A program made the translations under genes and the position numbers. Below the pieces are notes generated by a model that saw only the letters and a program-made list of their open reading frames with translations, did not search any database and had not been told where the DNA came from. Below are positions 8,844 to 17,433 of a DNA stretch of 37,698 nt, in pieces; position 1 is the first letter of the stretch; each line of letters begins with the position of its first letter. Origin of the DNA: Sulfuritalea hydrogenivorans sk43H (lineage in GTDB: Bacteria; Pseudomonadota; Gammaproteobacteria; Burkholderiales; Rhodocyclaceae). The DNA lies in NCBI GenBank assembly GCA_945870205.1, contig CAMBRI010000015.1:1-37698 (forward strand). Direction: 5' to 3'.

Positions 8844-9325
8844 TGAATGCTAAACGGATAGTGGTGTCGAAGCTTCTCGGGGTTGTTCGTCGTGGTCGTC
8901 CGGCGGGTCGGTTCGCGCTTGTGGTGTTGTTAGGTTTCGCCCTGGCCTGGCTCACCTGGCGGGTGGCCGGGCCGTCGCCGAGGGTCGTGTTGCCCAACCC
9001 AACGATCCCACCCAAATCGGCGCTTGCAGGCACGGTTGCCGCTGCCCACCTCTTCGGCGCGCCGGTGACACCGCAAGCGCAAACGACCGTCATGCCGGAT
9101 GTCGTTGTAATTGGCGTATTCGCCGAACTCGGAAAAACTCCCGGACGCGCCGTCCTTCTGGTGGACAAGCAGATCCAGATCGCAGCCACTGGAACAGAGA
9201 TTCGCCCCGGCGTCGTCGTAAAAGAGGTTGCCGCTGGCCATGTCGCCTTCTCCCGTGGCGGCGAGCCCATTTCCGTCCCGATTCAGCCTGGCAAGCCGAT
9301 GGCTGCTATCCAGTTGATTAAATGA
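8843..9325 (+). CDS. gspC: GspC-like type II secretion protein, HR domain only
   Basis: A short bitopic inner-membrane protein (160 aa) with a basic N-terminus, one transmembrane helix (about 23-41), a Pro-rich linker and a beta-rich domain (about 63-145) resembling the homology region (HR) of GspC, which contacts the N0 domain of GspD. It contains the pattern LFGAP...VVVIGVFA...GRAVLLVDK typical of HR domains. It ends soon after the HR, so the PDZ or coiled-coil domain of classical GspC is absent. Position directly after gspF, with a 1-nt overlap, supports the call. The alternative is a generic 'type II secretion protein N'-like HR protein of the same role. Confidence 0.75.
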   Translation: MNAKRIVVSKLLGVVRRGRPAGRFALVVLLGFALAWLTWRVAGPSPRVVLPNPTIPPKSALAGTVAAAHLFGAPVTPQAQTTVMPDVVVIGVFAELGKTPGRAVLLVDKQIQIAATGTEIRPGVVVKEVAAGHVAFSRGGEPISVPIQPGKPMAAIQLIK

Positions 9326-9412
9326 TGTTATTTTAAGTGCTTGCGTGCAAGCCATGAACGCCCATATATCGAAAGCCATATGCAAAAAAAAATGTCCAAA
9401 ATTCGAAACAAT

Positions 9413-9441
9413 TTGATATTATTCGTACGCAACGGTAGAGA
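9413..9441 (+). promoter_or_regulatory. possible sigma70-type promoter before the lipoprotein gene
   Basis: TTGATA (9413-9418) and TAGAGA (9436-9441) are separated by 17 nt in the AT-rich 185-bp gap between gspC and the lipoprotein gene. The -35 box is good and the -10 box is weak. A separate promoter would make sense, because the lipoprotein gene also has its own terminator and could be expressed above the level of the secretion machinery. This is inferred from spacing and composition only. Confidence 0.25.
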
Positions 9442-9510
9442 GAGATCGGCATTATTTTGCTGTCATCCTCGTCACCAAATTCGATCGGTTTTACAAAAAG
9501 GGGAATAAGA

Positions 9511-10734
9511 ATGGGTAAGCAGCTGATGGTCTTGAAAGTAGTCGGCATTTCCGTTATCGCCGCCTCTCTGGCTGCTTGCGGTGGCGGCGATAGTGGTGGG
9601 TCTGCAGCTGCAGGCGGTGTTGGTCTGGTGGGTTTCGTCGGTGCAGCCCCGATTGCCGATGCCGTGGTTACCGTGTGCGGTGCAAATAGTAGTGCTACCA
9701 GCGCTTGTGTGAGCACGACAACGAACGTCAGCGGTAATTACACCCTCACTGCGGCGCAAAGAGCCACGCTGACTGCACCTTACTTCATCAAGGCCGTCGC
9801 TCCGGATAACACGACGCTGTACAGCGTTTTGGCGTCGTCTACGGCGACCACGGTCAACGTTTCGCCGCTTACCACCATGGTCGCCCTACAGGTAGCCGCC
9901 TCGTTGGGGTCCAGCGTCGGGGCTCTGACTACGGCAGCCACAGCAGGAACCGTCCTGAACGCCGCAGGTGCTTCCGTGACCGGCACCTTGCTGGCGTCGG
10001 CAGTGACGTCGATCGCCACGCTTCTGCAGCCGGTTGCCACCGCGGCCTCCACGACGTTGGTCGGCGTAGACTTCATGAACGGGGCGATAACCGCCGGCTC
10101 CAGCGCTGCCGACATCGTGGCCGCGCAAATCAATGTAACCTTCGCAGGTAATACCACCACCGTTACTAGCAAGGGCGGTGCTGCCGTAACAGCGATTACG
10201 TATCCGGTCGTAGCTGCAACCCCGACATCCGCTGCCTCTGCAACGGCGATCACCGCCTCGGCAACCGCAGCTGTACCTGCATCTTCCACCGTGACCGCGC
10301 CGCCGATCATTGCTGATAGCAAGATCATCGGCGATTTTGCGGCCTACATTCAGACGGTGTTCCGTGGTACGAATACCGCTGGTGGGGATTCTACCTACAT
10401 CAATTGTGCCGGTACGAACGTAAGCGGCGTAGCGGTCACTGATCTGTTCAACTGCGGCACGACGGTATCTCTGAATTCCGCGTTCAGGACTCTCGCTGCA
10501 TCGGCGCTTGCAACGGGCTCTACCGTGGCGATTTCGGTGCCCAAGGTCGCGACTGCGGGCTCGGGACTTAGCGCCACCAGCGGTGTTCAAAACACGGTCG
10601 ACGCCACCTTGTTCTTCAAGAATGGCAGCAGCACCGGTTTCGCTTTCGGCACGGTGAATGTCCGCAACAGCACGCCGGGAACACCGGTCGCACCTACGGG
10701 TACCTGGAAGATCAACAGCTTTAACCGACTCTGA
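9511..10734 (+). CDS. Ala/Ser/Thr-rich lipoprotein encoded inside the gsp operon
   Basis: A 407-aa predicted lipoprotein: basic N-terminus, hydrophobic core and lipobox LAAC with Cys23, then GGGDSGG, which lacks an Asp+2 retention signal. Residues about 36-100 look like a small beta-sandwich carboxypeptidase-regulatory-like domain (GAPIADAVVTVCG...GNYTLTA). The middle is extremely rich in Ala, Ser and Thr, including a linker at about 234-264 of the kind favoured for O-glycosylation. The C-terminal 140 residues contain two Cys and an aromatic-poor beta-like region. I do not recognise a named family. ATG 9511 is chosen for AAGGGG eight nt upstream. Its place between gspC and gspG and its own terminator suggest an abundant exported protein, perhaps cargo of this secretion system. 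Confidence 0.75.
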   Translation: MGKQLMVLKVVGISVIAASLAACGGGDSGGSAAAGGVGLVGFVGAAPIADAVVTVCGANSSATSACVSTTTNVSGNYTLTAAQRATLTAPYFIKAVAPDNTTLYSVLASSTATTVNVSPLTTMVALQVAASLGSSVGALTTAATAGTVLNAAGASVTGTLLASAVTSIATLLQPVATAASTTLVGVDFMNGAITAGSSAADIVAAQINVTFAGNTTTVTSKGGAAVTAITYPVVAATPTSAASATAITASATAAVPASSTVTAPPIIADSKIIGDFAAYIQTVFRGTNTAGGDSTYINCAGTNVSGVAVTDLFNCGTTVSLNSAFRTLAASALATGSTVAISVPKVATAGSGLSATSGVQNTVDATLFFKNGSSTGFAFGTVNVRNSTPGTPVAPTGTWKINSFNRL

Positions 10735-10749
10735 TCGTTTAGCCTCAAA

Positions 10750-10783
10750 AAGCCCGGCCACACACGTGGCCGGGCTTTTTTTT
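10750..10783 (+). terminator. intrinsic terminator after the lipoprotein gene
   Basis: A perfect 12-bp GC-rich stem (10750-10761 with 10766-10777) with an ACAC loop runs into eight T residues. It begins 15 nt after the lipoprotein stop codon and 18 nt before gspG. It should end most lipoprotein transcripts, so gspG and later genes need read-through or another promoter. The A-tract before the stem also makes it partly functional on the other strand. Confidence 0.88.
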
Positions 10784-10800
10784 CTGGAAGGATTTTGGCT

Positions 10801-11229
10801 TTGGCACGTTTGCGTTCTACAGGTTTTACGCTGGTTGAAGTCATGGTGGTAGTCATCATCCTGGGTATTCTGGCGGCACTGGTGGTTCCCAATGTCATCG
10901 GTCGCACCGACGAGGCGAGGGTGACAGCGGCCAAGCAGGACCTGAACACCATCCTTCAGGCACTCAAGCTTTACCGCATGGATAATTTCCGTTATCCGAC
11001 AACTGATCAAGGACTGGCAGCGCTATACGCGCCGCCGCAAACCGAGCCAATGCCTCGCAACTGGAAGCCAGGAGGCTATCTTGAACGCCTGCCGAAAGAT
11101 CCCTGGGGCAACGGCTACCAGTACCGGTCGCCGGGTGTGCATGGGGAAGTCGAGGTGTTCAGTTTCGGCGCCGACGGAAAGCCAGGGGGTGAAGGGGGCG
11201 ACGCTGACATCGGTTCGTGGATGCTATAG
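10801..11229 (+). CDS. gspG: GspG, major pseudopilin
   Basis: The major pseudopilin, 142 aa. The prepilin peptidase site is G8^F9 with FTLVE and Glu at +5, followed by the hydrophobic helix VMVVVIILGILAALVVPNV. The C-terminal beta domain has the GspG pattern DPWGNGYQY...FSFGADGKPGGEG...DIGSW, which includes the usual calcium-binding loop. TTG 10801 is preferred: GGAAGGA ends eight nt upstream, whereas TTG 10795 leaves only two nt. It follows the lipoprotein terminator and is separated from gspH by an O-oligosaccharyltransferase gene, an unusual split of the pseudopilin cluster. Confidence 0.94.
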   Translation: MARLRSTGFTLVEVMVVVIILGILAALVVPNVIGRTDEARVTAAKQDLNTILQALKLYRMDNFRYPTTDQGLAALYAPPQTEPMPRNWKPGGYLERLPKDPWGNGYQYRSPGVHGEVEVFSFGADGKPGGEGGDADIGSWML

Positions 11230-11383
11230 CGTTTTCCGGCCGGGGCTAGCGCTGCAGGCAGGGCGTGTAGCAACGATTCTCATGACAGCAAGCGCGACGA
11301 AACGACGACGCAAAATACCACGAGCAATGGTTCGAATGGAACGCAATGCAATCCAGTACTAGCGTTTCGCACCCGACATACGA

Positions 11384-13189
11384 ATGAAAGCCGCAAGCCG
11401 GCCTCGGCAAATTGTCCCCCTTGCCACCCGTGTTGCCCTCTTGTCGCTGGCTGGGATGTGCGTTCTGCCATTCCTCAACCCGATACATCGGGAGCCGATT
11501 CCCAGCTTCATCAGCGAATGGCTGGCAGCGCTTCTGGCCTTCTTCGCCGTTGCTCCCTTGTTCTCGAAGCGGCTATGGAACTTCGCGGCAGTCCCGAGAG
11601 CCGTGGTTGTACCCCTCGGTCTGGTGTTCCTTCTGCTCGTTCAAATGGTGATCGAGCCTCCCGCACACATCGCCTTCCCCTTGTTGGCCATCGGCTACCT
11701 GCTTGCCGCCGTGTTGCTCATGATTCTGGGGGCATCGCTGCGATGTCAGCTAAACGAGAAGGAACTGGTACATGCCCTGGCCGTTGCGCTGGCACTTGGC
11801 GGCATCGCCAATGCGTCAATCGCCTTGCTGCAAGCGCTCAAACTCGCCGCCCCGTTCGGCCGTCTTATTGCCCCTGGGGGGACCGTTTTTGGAAATATTG
11901 CCCAGGCAAACCACCTTTGCGATTTTCTCGCCTTGGCGATCGCTTCCACGATTTATCTGCTTGCGGTACACCATCGCAATAGAGGTCTTCTCGCGGTCGG
12001 CCTGGCGGCTATCGCCCTCGAGTTGTTGGCACTGGCCCTGAGTGCGTCCCGAGCCAGTTTTCTATATCTTGGCGCCGCCACGGCAGGTGCGCTTTTCTTG
12101 CATCGTCGGCACCCAGACTATGTGACAAGGCGAACGCTGATTCTCGCCGTTGCATCGGCGACAGCCTTTATAGCGATTCAGCCGTTTGTATCGGAATTGA
12201 TTGCGTATTTCACCCAAGGCAACGTTGCGCAGCTACCCACCTCATCCGGTGAAAGGCTGTTCCACGAAGTCAAGGGCTATACCGTGCGCTTGCGCGTCTG
12301 GTACGAGGCAGTTCTGATGTTTCTACAATCTCCCTGGCTGGGCATCGGCTTTGGCGAGTTTGCCTGGCACCATTTTCTGATTGCGCAATCCTTGCCATTG
12401 GCGCACGACAATGCCCCGTTCAGCATCTTCAATAACGCGCACAATCTGCCTCTGCACCTTCTGGCCGAACTGGGCATCGGGGCCTGGGTGATTCTTGGCT
12501 CCGGGGGCTTCATGGTGGTGCGGCAAACCCTGAGCGAACCAGCCACGCCAGAGCGGTGGTGGATCTACCTTCTGCTCACGGTGATCGGTATCCACAGCAT
12601 GCTTGAATATCCGCTTTGGTACTTTTTTTTCCTCGCGATCACGGCAGTGCTGTTTGGCGTCGCCGATCCGAAGCCCTGGCGCGGCGACGTGCTGGTCCAT
12701 CAGGGACGACGCGTCCTGCTGCCCGTGTTCGTCGCTCTCGGCGCATTTTTTGTCCACGTCACCGACAGTTACATCAAAGTCGAGGTCGTCATGGCCATGG
12801 TGTCCGCCAAGTTGGTGCATCAGGCAGACGTGCCTCTTGTTGAAGCCACACTTCAACAACTCCGCCATGGATCGATTATGGCGCCGTATGCCGAACAAAC
12901 CTATGAAAGGGATCTCAGCATCAAGGCGAGCGGAAATCTTGACCCAGAGATCGATCTGAGCCGCAACGTGATGCAGTTCTGGCCGTCTGCCGATGTCATA
13001 GCCAAGCACGTCGTCCTGCTGGCCCTCAATCGGCAGGAGAATGAAGCGAAGAAACTCCTGAATCACGGTCGGGCGGCATTCCCGGATTTCGATGCCCTGG
13101 TTCGCGGCAATCTGGCGATGGTTCCAGCCGCTGATGCCGGTGCCATTGCCGGCATGGTGAATGCCGGTGCTGGCGCGAAAGCGCCGTGA
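11384..13189 (+). CDS. PglL-like O-oligosaccharyltransferase (O-antigen ligase superfamily)
   Basis: A 601-aa polytopic inner-membrane protein of the WaaL/PglL superfamily, which transfers a polyprenyl-linked glycan to protein Ser/Thr or lipid A in the periplasm. PglL-type features: GNIAQANHL (170-178), the Wzy_C pattern RLRVWYEAVLMF...PWLGIGFGEF (302-326), the loop NNAHNLPLHLLAELG (350-364) with the conserved His, HSMLEYPLWY (404-413), and a long C-terminal soluble part (about 465-601) like Wzy_C_2. It lies between gspG and gspH and its last 4 nt overlap gspH (GTGA), so it is translationally coupled to the minor pseudopilins. Pilin-modifying ligases often sit beside pilin genes, so a pseudopilin or secreted lipoprotein is a likely target. 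A lipid-A ligase role is less likely here. Confidence 0.82.
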   Translation: MKAASRPRQIVPLATRVALLSLAGMCVLPFLNPIHREPIPSFISEWLAALLAFFAVAPLFSKRLWNFAAVPRAVVVPLGLVFLLLVQMVIEPPAHIAFPLLAIGYLLAAVLLMILGASLRCQLNEKELVHALAVALALGGIANASIALLQALKLAAPFGRLIAPGGTVFGNIAQANHLCDFLALAIASTIYLLAVHHRNRGLLAVGLAAIALELLALALSASRASFLYLGAATAGALFLHRRHPDYVTRRTLILAVASATAFIAIQPFVSELIAYFTQGNVAQLPTSSGERLFHEVKGYTVRLRVWYEAVLMFLQSPWLGIGFGEFAWHHFLIAQSLPLAHDNAPFSIFNNAHNLPLHLLAELGIGAWVILGSGGFMVVRQTLSEPATPERWWIYLLLTVIGIHSMLEYPLWYFFFLAITAVLFGVADPKPWRGDVLVHQGRRVLLPVFVALGAFFVHVTDSYIKVEVVMAMVSAKLVHQADVPLVEATLQQLRHGSIMAPYAEQTYERDLSIKASGNLDPEIDLSRNVMQFWPSADVIAKHVVLLALNRQENEAKKLLNHGRAAFPDFDALVRGNLAMVPAADAGAIAGMVNAGAGAKAP

Positions 13190-13695
13190 ACTCGATGTCC
13201 GGGCGACGTACCCCTATCCTCGCCCTTCATTCCGGGCGTGCCAACGGATTCACCTTGATCGAGGTATTGACGGTCGTTGCCTTGCTTGGGGTGGTTTCGC
13301 TTGCGGTAGCAATCAATTTTTCCCGCGGAGACGAGGCGATCCTGCGCGATGAATCCGCACATCTGGCCTTGGATATTGAAATGGCCATTGATGCCGGGCG
13401 CTACACCGGGCGTCCGTTGGTCATGCGCATTGGAGGAACTAACCGGTATCGCTTTCTGCAAAAATCCCGCGATGACCTTTGGGGAATACCGGATGATCCG
13501 GCCTTGCACAGCGAACGCACCCTTGCCGCGGACGTATCGATCACCTCGATTCGGGTCGGCAACCAAAGTCTGACCCAAGACAATCCGGTGCTACTCGGCC
13601 GCATGCCGATGCTGCCTGTCGTCATCGGGCTGGCCTTGAACGGGCGCCAGGTGGTGATTACCGCCAGCGCAGTGGGCAGAGTAGCCATCCAATGA
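13186..13695 (+). CDS. gspH: GspH, minor pseudopilin
   Basis: A 169-aa minor pseudopilin. The long basic leader ends at G21^F22 (ANG^FTLIEV, Glu at +5), followed by the hydrophobic helix LTVVALLGVVSLAVAI and a GspH/FimT-like domain. GTG 13186 overlaps the end of the ligase gene (GTGA). An ATG at 13195 is an alternative giving an 18-residue leader. In the pseudopilus tip complex GspH links GspI/J/K to GspG. gspI follows closely. Confidence 0.9.
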   Translation: MNSMSGRRTPILALHSGRANGFTLIEVLTVVALLGVVSLAVAINFSRGDEAILRDESAHLALDIEMAIDAGRYTGRPLVMRIGGTNRYRFLQKSRDDLWGIPDDPALHSERTLAADVSITSIRVGNQSLTQDNPVLLGRMPMLPVVIGLALNGRQVVITASAVGRVAIQ

Positions 13696-13708
13696 AAATG
13701 TGGATGTA

Positions 13709-14089
13709 ATGTCTCCGATGCGCCTCCGCCATGCCGGGTTTACCCTGTTCGAGGTACTTGTCGCGCTGGCCATACTTGCCGTGGCGCTCTCGGCCGTAAC
13801 CCGTCTGACCGTCATGGGTACCGATACAGTGGGCGACATGCGCAACCGCACCCTCGCCTTGTGGATCGCTGAAGATCGTTTGGCCTTCCGCCGTGCCGCA
13901 CGGCAACTCCCTGACATCGGGAAAAGCGAAGGGACTGTTACCCAGGCAGGCATCGGGTTTGTCTGGACAGAGGATGTCAAACCCACGCCGAACCGAGGTA
14001 TTCGCCGGGTTGAGATTTCTGTCGCGCTTGACGGGCCGACGCGAAACTACGCCCTGGCTGGCCTGACAGGGTTTCTGTCGACAGAATGA
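13709..14089 (+). CDS. gspI: GspI, minor pseudopilin
   Basis: A 126-aa minor pseudopilin that starts the tip complex with GspJ and GspK. Leader MSPMRLRHAG is cleaved before FTLFEVLVALAILAVALSA, with Glu at +5. ATG 13709 has GGA five nt upstream; GTG 13700 and ATG 13718 are alternatives that change only the leader. It begins 13 nt after gspH, and its TGA overlaps the gspJ ATG (ATGA). Confidence 0.92.
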   Translation: MSPMRLRHAGFTLFEVLVALAILAVALSAVTRLTVMGTDTVGDMRNRTLALWIAEDRLAFRRAARQLPDIGKSEGTVTQAGIGFVWTEDVKPTPNRGIRRVEISVALDGPTRNYALAGLTGFLSTE

Positions 14090-14718
14090 TGCGGTACGGG
14101 CGAGGTGCATCGGGGTTTACGCTGGTCGAGTTGCTCGTCGCCATCAGCCTGCTCGCGGTGGTATCGGGCATGGCCTACCGCGGCCTCGACCAAATTCTAT
14201 CTGCTCAAAAACGCATTGCGGCGGAGCAGAAGCGGTGGCGCGAGATTGATCTCGCGCTCAATCTGCTGGTGGAGGACCTTTCGCAGATGGCGCGGCGCCC
14301 GGTTCGTATCGGCAAGGAAATCGAGGCCGCATTGGCCGTCAAGGAGACGGTAGCGCCGGACTTGCCTTTTGACGCACAGCTCAAATTTACACGTCATTCC
14401 CCGCTTGACACGAGCGGAAGTCTATCCGCCAACAGTGCCCGAGTTGGGTACCGGATCGTTGCCGGAAATCTCGAACGCATGACGTGGTACCACCTTGATT
14501 TTCCGTCCGAGGTGGTACCCGATATCGCGCTGGTCCTTGACCAGGTCGCCGCCATCCGCCTGCGCTATATGGACCCCTTTGGCATCTGGCAGAACCAGTG
14601 GTCAGTGCCCGTCGCGACTCCGCTCTTGCCCCGTGCGGTTGAACTGACACTCGGATTGCAGGACGGCATTACGATCACCCGCACAGTCGTCATACCGGCA
14701 GGATTCTGGAGCCCTTGA
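14086..14718 (+). CDS. gspJ: GspJ, minor pseudopilin
   Basis: A 210-aa minor pseudopilin. Leader MMRYGRGASG is cleaved before FTLVELLVAISLL (Glu at +5). The beta domain ends in the family pattern PRAVELTLGLQDG...TRTVVIP. It overlaps gspI (ATGA) and gspK (TTGA) by 4 nt each, so the tip subunits are made in coupled fashion. Length is normal for GspJ. Confidence 0.93.
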   Translation: MMRYGRGASGFTLVELLVAISLLAVVSGMAYRGLDQILSAQKRIAAEQKRWREIDLALNLLVEDLSQMARRPVRIGKEIEAALAVKETVAPDLPFDAQLKFTRHSPLDTSGSLSANSARVGYRIVAGNLERMTWYHLDFPSEVVPDIALVLDQVAAIRLRYMDPFGIWQNQWSVPVATPLLPRAVELTLGLQDGITITRTVVIPAGFWSP

Positions 14719-15671
14719 GCCTCAAGATGCTACGCCACTGTCCAGTTCATATGCCCCACCGACAACAAGGCGTTGCCATTGTGGTCGCGATCCTTATTGT
14801 GGCACTCGCAGTCATCGCCGGTACCAGCGTGATCATGCACCTGTCCAACTGGGAAAGTCTGGTGCGTGCGGAAATGTCGCGCGCACAACTGAAGCAGGTG
14901 GCCCTGGGGGGCCTGATGTGGGCGCGTACGGCCTTGCGGAATGATGCCGCACAAAATAACGTAGATCACCTTGATGAGTTCTGGAATACCGAGCTACCGC
15001 TCAGCACTGCCGAAGGCGATGTTGAGATAGGCGGCTCGATTGCCGATCGCCAGGGATTTTTCAACCTGGCGAACCTTCTCAACGAAGACGGTTCAGTCAA
15101 TGAACGATCCTACCTTGGCTTCGTACGGATGTTACAGGCGCTGGATCTGCCGATAACGCTTGCCGACGCGCTGATCGACTGGACCACACCCTCGAGTGTT
15201 TCGCGCCGGACCGGTGCGCCCAAGGATGCCGCCTATCTGGCATCAACACCGCCTTACTTTTCTGCCAACCGTCGCCTCACAGAATTGGCGAATCTTCGCT
15301 TCATAAATGGCTATACAGCGGATATCATTGGCCGGCTGGAGCCCTACGTCACCGTCTTGCCCAGGATTACGCGGGTAAACGTGAATACGGCTCCCGCAGT
15401 GGTATTGCTGGCCTACGTCCCGGGCCTGACGCTGGATGAAGCGCGGACGATTGTCAGTGGCCGCAAGGTATATTTCAGGGACGAAACTGACTTTCGGACG
15501 CGACTACCGCGCAAGGATCTTGCTTTTAATCACAACGACATCGGCGTGGCCACCAATTTTTTTCTTGTTCGCGTTTCGGTTCGCCGAGGTTCTGACCTGA
15601 TGAAACTCAACGCACTGATTGAACGTGTCGCGCAGAATGCGCCTACCATCGTCTGGGAGAAATTCGAGTAA
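14715..15671 (+). CDS. gspK: GspK, large minor pseudopilin at the pseudopilus tip
   Basis: A 318-aa pseudopilin that caps the tip. Processing is predicted at QQG^VAIVV; the residue at +5 is Val rather than Glu, the known exception of GspK. The helix VAIVVAILIVALAVIAG is followed by the large alpha domain and the segment RVNVNTAPAVVLLAYVPGL, a helix-hairpin-like part typical of GspK. TTG 14715 overlaps gspJ (TTGA). In-frame ATG 14727 and ATG 14751 (giving the short leader MPHRQQG) are alternatives. The stop codon shares one base with the gspL start (TAATG). Confidence 0.92.
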   Translation: MSLKMLRHCPVHMPHRQQGVAIVVAILIVALAVIAGTSVIMHLSNWESLVRAEMSRAQLKQVALGGLMWARTALRNDAAQNNVDHLDEFWNTELPLSTAEGDVEIGGSIADRQGFFNLANLLNEDGSVNERSYLGFVRMLQALDLPITLADALIDWTTPSSVSRRTGAPKDAAYLASTPPYFSANRRLTELANLRFINGYTADIIGRLEPYVTVLPRITRVNVNTAPAVVLLAYVPGLTLDEARTIVSGRKVYFRDETDFRTRLPRKDLAFNHNDIGVATNFFLVRVSVRRGSDLMKLNALIERVAQNAPTIVWEKFE

Positions 15672-16915
15672 TGATCACGCTGGTAATTCGTGTCCCGGAA
15701 ACGGTTGCCGATCTGGCGCAAAGCCTATGGGCCCGGGTCAGTTCAGATGGTGCGCTACTTGAGCATGGTAGCGGCCTCGATGCACTCCCTGCGGGCGGCT
15801 ATCGCCAGTCCTGGCTGCTTCTGCCGGATTCCTGCGTTTCCTACGCATCTATAACGGTTCCTGACGCCAAACTGCTAAAAAGCGCGGTGGCCCTTGGCTA
15901 CGCCGTGGAGGATCACATTGTCGACGAGGCCGACAACGTCCATATCACCGTTATCGACAGCGACCCCAAGGCCAAGCAGATGCGTGTTGCCATCGTCAAT
16001 AAGGCATGGCTGGCCGCAATGCTTTCTGCATTGGCGGAACGGGACATCGCACCCGACGCCGCCATTCCAGTCAGCCTCTGCATCGACCCACCGGAAAAGT
16101 CATGGACCATTCTTCTCGATGGCCAAAGCGGCACGCTGCGGCGCGGGCCTGCCGATTTGCTGCCTATCGACGCTGCCCGCGACGGGCCACCGCACTTGCT
16201 ACAGATGGCTCTGCAGGACGCCCGAAACAATGCCGACAGCCCGGAAAGCCTCGTGGTGTGGAGTGCAGCCAGAGCAGGGGAAGCAACCGGCATCGACCCC
16301 GCCCGCTGGCAGGAAAGCCTGGGGCTGCCCGTCCGCTATCTCGGTAATTGGAATTGGCATCAGGTTCCAAAACAGACGTCAGTCAATCTCCTTCAAGGAG
16401 CCTTCCGCCCCAGGCGCAAGATGTCATTTGACTGGCTCGACTCGTTGCGCCCGGTGGCAACCGCCACCATGGCGATCGGAGCCGTCTGTTTCGGGGCCTA
16501 CGCCTTGTACGGTGCCAAGCTGCTTGCCGAACGGGCGGTGCTTAATTCCCGGATGCAGGCAACGTTCAAGGACGTATTTCCTGCTGCCAACGTCATCCAC
16601 GTCCCCTCGGGTATGCGCCGCGAGCTGGCTCAGTTGCGCCATGCGGCAGGGCTTCAAGACAGTGGCGACCTCGTGCCCTTGTTGGCTCAATTCACCACAC
16701 AGGCGAACGGGCTCACACCCGGTGCCGTCACCTACCTCGGCTACGACAAAGGACGACTGGATCTGAAAGTAATGCTTCCCAGCGAAGCCGTGCTTGTCAA
16801 TGCGGGCGACGGACTGCGCAGTGCGGGCCTTGCCGTATCCATGGCCGAGGTGCAGCCCTCCGGTGGCGGGGTTCAGGCGCGCCTGTCGATCGCATCAGAC
16901 AGGGGGGCGCCATGA
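15671..16915 (+). CDS. gspL: GspL, type II secretion inner-membrane/ATPase-recruiting protein
   Basis: A 414-aa bitopic protein that recruits GspE to the membrane. An actin-like cytoplasmic domain (about 1-245) ends with the GspL signature VNLLQGAF (238-245). A transmembrane helix lies at about 261-281, followed by a periplasmic ferredoxin-like domain ending in the repeated beta pattern near the C-terminus. It starts at ATG 15671 inside the gspK stop and overlaps gspM by 4 nt (ATGA). Its presence separates this locus from type IV pilus operons. Confidence 0.93.
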   Translation: MITLVIRVPETVADLAQSLWARVSSDGALLEHGSGLDALPAGGYRQSWLLLPDSCVSYASITVPDAKLLKSAVALGYAVEDHIVDEADNVHITVIDSDPKAKQMRVAIVNKAWLAAMLSALAERDIAPDAAIPVSLCIDPPEKSWTILLDGQSGTLRRGPADLLPIDAARDGPPHLLQMALQDARNNADSPESLVVWSAARAGEATGIDPARWQESLGLPVRYLGNWNWHQVPKQTSVNLLQGAFRPRRKMSFDWLDSLRPVATATMAIGAVCFGAYALYGAKLLAERAVLNSRMQATFKDVFPAANVIHVPSGMRRELAQLRHAAGLQDSGDLVPLLAQFTTQANGLTPGAVTYLGYDKGRLDLKVMLPSEAVLVNAGDGLRSAGLAVSMAEVQPSGGGVQARLSIASDRGAP

Positions 16916-17433
16916 CAACCGCTGTAGAACAGCCATCGCGGGCCGACCCAATTGGCGTGCGGCAGCGTATTGCAAACGTCCTTGGCCGTTTCCCGACCGA
17001 TAGGGCCTGGCTTCTGGGGTGGCCAGTGGTGTTGATACTGCTGGGCTACGCCGGCATCTTCCTCCACAAGTCCATCCTCGATCTTGACCGCCAACTACCG
17101 CAATTGCGCGCGGAAGCTTCATTGGTCACCACCCAGGCATCGGAAGTCAGGCAGTTGCAGTTGGCTGGTGCCCGGAAACGGCTATCGGACCCTCTTGCCG
17201 CCAAGGAGGCTGTGTTGGCGGCACTCAGAAGCGCCCAGATAGAGAAGGACTCCACAAAATTGGATGCGCCCGCTGCTGGCCAGATCAACGCATCCCTTTC
17301 TTCGGTCAAGTTCGATCTCTGGATTCAAACAGTTGAAAACCTGTTCAACGAATCGGGCATCGTGCTGACCACTGCCCAGCTTACTCAGCTGAGCCCCGGA
17401 TTTGTACGGGTTGAAGCCACGTTCACTTACTGA
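16912..17433 (+). CDS. gspM: GspM, type II secretion inner-membrane protein
   Basis: A 173-aa bitopic protein that pairs with GspL in the inner-membrane platform. Short cytoplasmic N-terminus, one transmembrane helix (about 34-52), a coiled-coil-prone segment (about 55-110) and a small ferredoxin-like periplasmic domain ending in GFVRVEATFTY. The sequence is weakly conserved, as usual for GspM, so the call leans on topology, size and position between gspL (ATGA overlap) and gspN (TGATG overlap). Confidence 0.88.
   Translation: MTTAVEQPSRADPIGVRQRIANVLGRFPTDRAWLLGWPVVLILLGYAGIFLHKSILDLDRQLPQLRAEASLVTTQASEVRQLQLAGARKRLSDPLAAKEAVLAALRSAQIEKDSTKLDAPAAGQINASLSSVKFDLWIQTVENLFNESGIVLTTAQLTQLSPGFVRVEATFTY

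Noticed and set aside
9886-11010. 374-codon open frame on the minus strand opposite the lipoprotein gene
   Set aside because: Arg/Cys/Gly-rich translation with no family features; it is the shadow of the repetitive Ala/Thr codons, and it runs across the terminator and the gspG start.
11281-11361. 26-codon basic peptide frame between gspG and the ligase gene
   Set aside because: No ribosome-binding site and no overlap or conservation clue; insufficient support.
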